Made by a program: the position numbers and the translations under genes | Origin: Chthoniobacter flavus | Lineage (GTDB): Bacteria > Verrucomicrobiota > Verrucomicrobiia > Chthoniobacterales > JACTMZ01 | Reading direction: 5' to 3' | Length of the DNA stretch: 64,000 nucleotides | Assembly: GCA_945878135.1 (NCBI GenBank) | Contig: CAMDUL010000015.1 | Span: 1-64,000, forward strand | Shown here: one piece after another, positions 62,288-64,000 of the stretch | How positions within the stretch are numbered: the first letter of the stretch is position 1 | How the letters are laid out: each line of letters starts with the position of its first letter | Notes under the pieces: generated by a model | The model's input: only the letters and a program-made list of their open reading frames with translations | What the model was told of the DNA's origin: nothing | The model's database searches: none

Positions 62288-63385
62288 TCAATGGCAGCGG
62301 CCGGACGCCACATCCAGCCTGCTTTCGCTCGCACCGGCCTCGGCGAGGGTTTGTGCCACGAGCGACAACTCCGCCGCCTTGAAGGTGTGCTCCTGCGTCA
62401 TGGCGCTCTCCGTGCCTTCAAGACAGTCGAGGATGAGTTCGCCGAAAAAGGGGAAGCCGACTTTGCCCGCGCAGGACACGCGGTGCTCACCCGTGCCGTT
62501 GACAAGATAAAGCTGATCCATGCCGTGGCCGGTGGCGATGTCGACGTATTTGCGCAGCTCGATGTATCCGTCCGTCCCGAGGATGACCAGACGCCCGTCG
62601 CCCCAAGTGGACAAACCGTCCGGGGTGAACCAGTCGACGCGGAAATAGCCGGACGCACCGCTGTCGGCTTCGAGCAGACATTCGCCGAAGTCCTGCAGTT
62701 CGGGATATCCGGGATGCGCGGCATTGCGCGCCGCGGCGAAGTTCACCCGGGCCTCGCGTGCGCCGGTGAAATGAAGGAACTGCTCGATCTGGTGGCTGCC
62801 GATGTCGCAGAGGATTCCCCCGTATTTCACCCGCTCGAAAAACCACGCCGGACGCGACTTCGCGTTGAGCCGGTGCGGACCAGTGCCGAGCGTCTGGAGG
62901 ACGCGGCCGATGGCGCCGCCTTTGACCAACCGCCCCGCATGGACGGAGCACTCGGAATGCAGGCGCTCGTTGTAGTAGACCGCATAACGGCGGCCGGTTT
63001 CGGCCACCGCGCGGCGCGCGTCCTTTAGTTGCTCCAAAGTGGTGAACGGCGCTTTGTCCGTGAAGTAATGCTTGCCGGCCCGCAGCACACGGCACCCGAG
63101 CGGACCGCGCTCGCTGGTCACCGCCGCGGCCGCAACCAGTTGCACTTCCGCATCGTCGAGGATTTCCTCAAGCGAACGCGCAAGGCGGGCCGTGGGGAAT
63201 TTCGCCCGGAACGCTTCCGCCCGCGCCGGGTCGGAATCATAGACCCATTTGACCAGCACTCCCGCCTGTTCGAGCCCCTCGCATTGCCCGTAGATATGGC
63301 CGTGGTCGAGGTGCGTGGCCGCGATGACGAATTCCCCGGACGCGCACACCGGCGCCGGCTTCCCGCATGGCTCGTAGTCGTTCAT
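62288..63385 (-). CDS. Gfo/Idh/MocA-family oxidoreductase
   Basis: The 365-residue NAD(P)-dependent enzyme starts with a Rossmann domain, though the opening is atypical (FVIAATHLDHGHIYGQCEGL). AEAFRAKFPTARLARSLEEI, RAGKHYFTDKAPFTTLEQLK and YAVYYNERLHSECSVHAGRL follow; the DKAP string replaces the usual EKP at the catalytic lysine. FFERVKYGGILCDIGSHQIE and GTDGYIELRKYVDIATGHGM are in the C-terminal domain. It likely oxidises a sugar or polyol. The isomerase-like gene is 7 bases upstream, a common pair. Confidence 0.88.
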   Translation of the reverse strand: MNDYEPCGKPAPVCASGEFVIAATHLDHGHIYGQCEGLEQAGVLVKWVYDSDPARAEAFRAKFPTARLARSLEEILDDAEVQLVAAAAVTSERGPLGCRVLRAGKHYFTDKAPFTTLEQLKDARRAVAETGRRYAVYYNERLHSECSVHAGRLVKGGAIGRVLQTLGTGPHRLNAKSRPAWFFERVKYGGILCDIGSHQIEQFLHFTGAREARVNFAAARNAAHPGYPELQDFGECLLEADSGASGYFRVDWFTPDGLSTWGDGRLVILGTDGYIELRKYVDIATGHGMDQLYLVNGTGEHRVSCAGKVGFPFFGELILDCLEGTESAMTQEHTFKAAELSLVAQTLAEAGASESRLDVASGRCH

Positions 63386-63392
63386 GGAGCGC

Positions 63393-64000
63393 TCAATCCC
63401 GGCAGATTTCCCCTGCGAGGTAGCGGTAGGACTGCGCCAGCGAATCGACCGGGTCGCCCGGGCACGTGTCCTGCTCGACGATATACCAGCGGCAACCGGA
63501 ACTCTCCGCCGCAGCCACGATGCGCGGCCAGTCGAGGTTGCCCGCCCCAACCTCGCACATCGCGATGTTGTCCTCCGCATCGATCGCGAAATCCTTGAGA
63601 TGAAGCAGCGGGAGGCGTCCGGACAGTTTCCCGCACCACGCCACGGGATCGCCGCCGCCGTATTGGATCCAATAGGTGTCCGGCTCTCCCTGCAGGTGGC
63701 CCGGGCGCGTTCCCTCGTACACGAGATCGAGAATCGTCCGGTCACCGAGCTTGCGGAATTCCTGGTGGTGGTTGTGGTAACAAAGCGTGACTCCCGACCC
63801 GGCGAGGACAGCCCCGGCCGCGTCGAGTCGCGCGATCCATTGCCGGACAATCTCCGCGTCGGAAAGATCGATACCATGGGGATAAGGATACGCAGTGTAA
63901 CCGCACTCCAGCTTGGCCAAGCGTTCGGCCACATCTTCCGGTTGATCAAGGATCACCTGCGAGGGTTCGTGCGTCGCGCAGCAGACCAATCCCTCGCCGT
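63393..64000 (-). CDS. Xylose isomerase-like TIM-barrel protein (5' end outside window)
   Basis: At least 200 C-terminal residues are present; the frame is open to the right edge, so the start is missing. It has LAGSGVTLCYHNHHQEFRKL, the metal and substrate histidine region of sugar phosphate isomerase/epimerase TIM barrels. DRTILDLVYEGTRPGHLQGE, PLLHLKDFAIDAEDNIAMCE, EVGAGNLDWPRIVAAAESSG and YIVEQDTCPGDPVDSLAQSY follow, typical of IolE/IolI-like enzymes. Together with the oxidoreductase downstream it probably handles an inositol- or sugar-derived compound. Confidence 0.85.
   Translation of the reverse strand, partial: GEGLVCCATHEPSQVILDQPEDVAERLAKLECGYTAYPYPHGIDLSDAEIVRQWIARLDAAGAVLAGSGVTLCYHNHHQEFRKLGDRTILDLVYEGTRPGHLQGEPDTYWIQYGGGDPVAWCGKLSGRLPLLHLKDFAIDAEDNIAMCEVGAGNLDWPRIVAAAESSGCRWYIVEQDTCPGDPVDSLAQSYRYLAGEICRD

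Overview
The window looks like a piece of the chromosome of a GC-rich, free-living, Gram-negative-type bacterium. My best guess is a member of the Verrucomicrobiota, close to the Opitutae. The hints are a PEP-CTERM tail fused to the end of an FGE/SUMF1-like domain (about 1650-1836), a GYF-bactofilin fusion, a DUF4212-type two-part symporter, and many lipoproteins and periplasmic enzymes that imply an outer membrane. This placement rests on recalled family distributions, not on a search. Almost everything is ordinary vertical chromosome: aminoacyl-tRNA synthetases, amino-acid, vitamin, fatty-acid and pyrimidine biosynthesis, tRNA modification, chaperones and RNase P. There is no phage, IS element, CRISPR array or rRNA.

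Layout. 1-2.7 kb: end of a beta-propeller gene, a small membrane protein, then a gene-poor stretch with a decayed PEP-CTERM gene, a glycine-zipper ORF, tRNA-Pro(CGG) and an orphan Phd-type antitoxin. 2.7-7.6 kb (minus): two-part sodium/solute symporter, ParB-like protein, RNase P RNA with its own promoter, and a PLD-type cardiolipin synthase. 7.6-12 kb (plus): a secreted HtrA-like protease, a degenerate paralogue of it, then gltX. 13-18 kb: leuCD, then two peptide-type ABC permeases split by a frameshifted zeta-like kinase and a 53-codon companion ORF. 18-22.4 kb (minus): aguA-accB-accC-thiE-psuG, with a large REP-type hairpin between thiE and psuG. 22.5-28.8 kb: miaB, a GT4 glycogen-synthase-like gene, dprA and topB.

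28.9-32.2 kb (minus): PIG-L deacetylase, YdbH/AsmA-like protein and a fused YnbE-YdbL lipoprotein. 32.3-35.8 kb: ileS, lspA, tRNA-Ala(CGC) and tandem copies of the tRNA 3' end. 35.9-44 kb: GH1 glycosidase, secreted and uncharacterised proteins, a sugar ABC binding protein with one permease, prepilin peptidase and a GmhA-type isomerase. 44-48.6 kb: STAS protein, GAF-PP2C phosphatase, grpE, dnaJ and GYF-bactofilin. 48.5-53.8 kb (minus): hisC-mnmE-pyrD-brkB-galM-like run. 53.9-58.6 kb: phosphodiesterase, chagasin-like inhibitor, thiG, DsbD and a secreted thioredoxin-fold protein. 58.7-64 kb (minus): TMEM14-like protein, vapBC, gatB, CvpA-like protein, and a Gfo/Idh/MocA oxidoreductase with a TIM-barrel epimerase that runs off the right edge.

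Genes are tightly packed, with many ATGA, GTGA and TGATG stop-start overlaps, so most groups named above are probably translated from shared transcripts. I see no single large undescribed system. The most unusual items are the protease/pseudoprotease pair, the kinase cassette inside the permease operon, the YnbE-YdbL fusion, REP-type elements that supply coding sequence or a stop codon, the repeated tRNA-Ala tail, and two antitoxin promoters placed so that the mRNA should start at the ATG.
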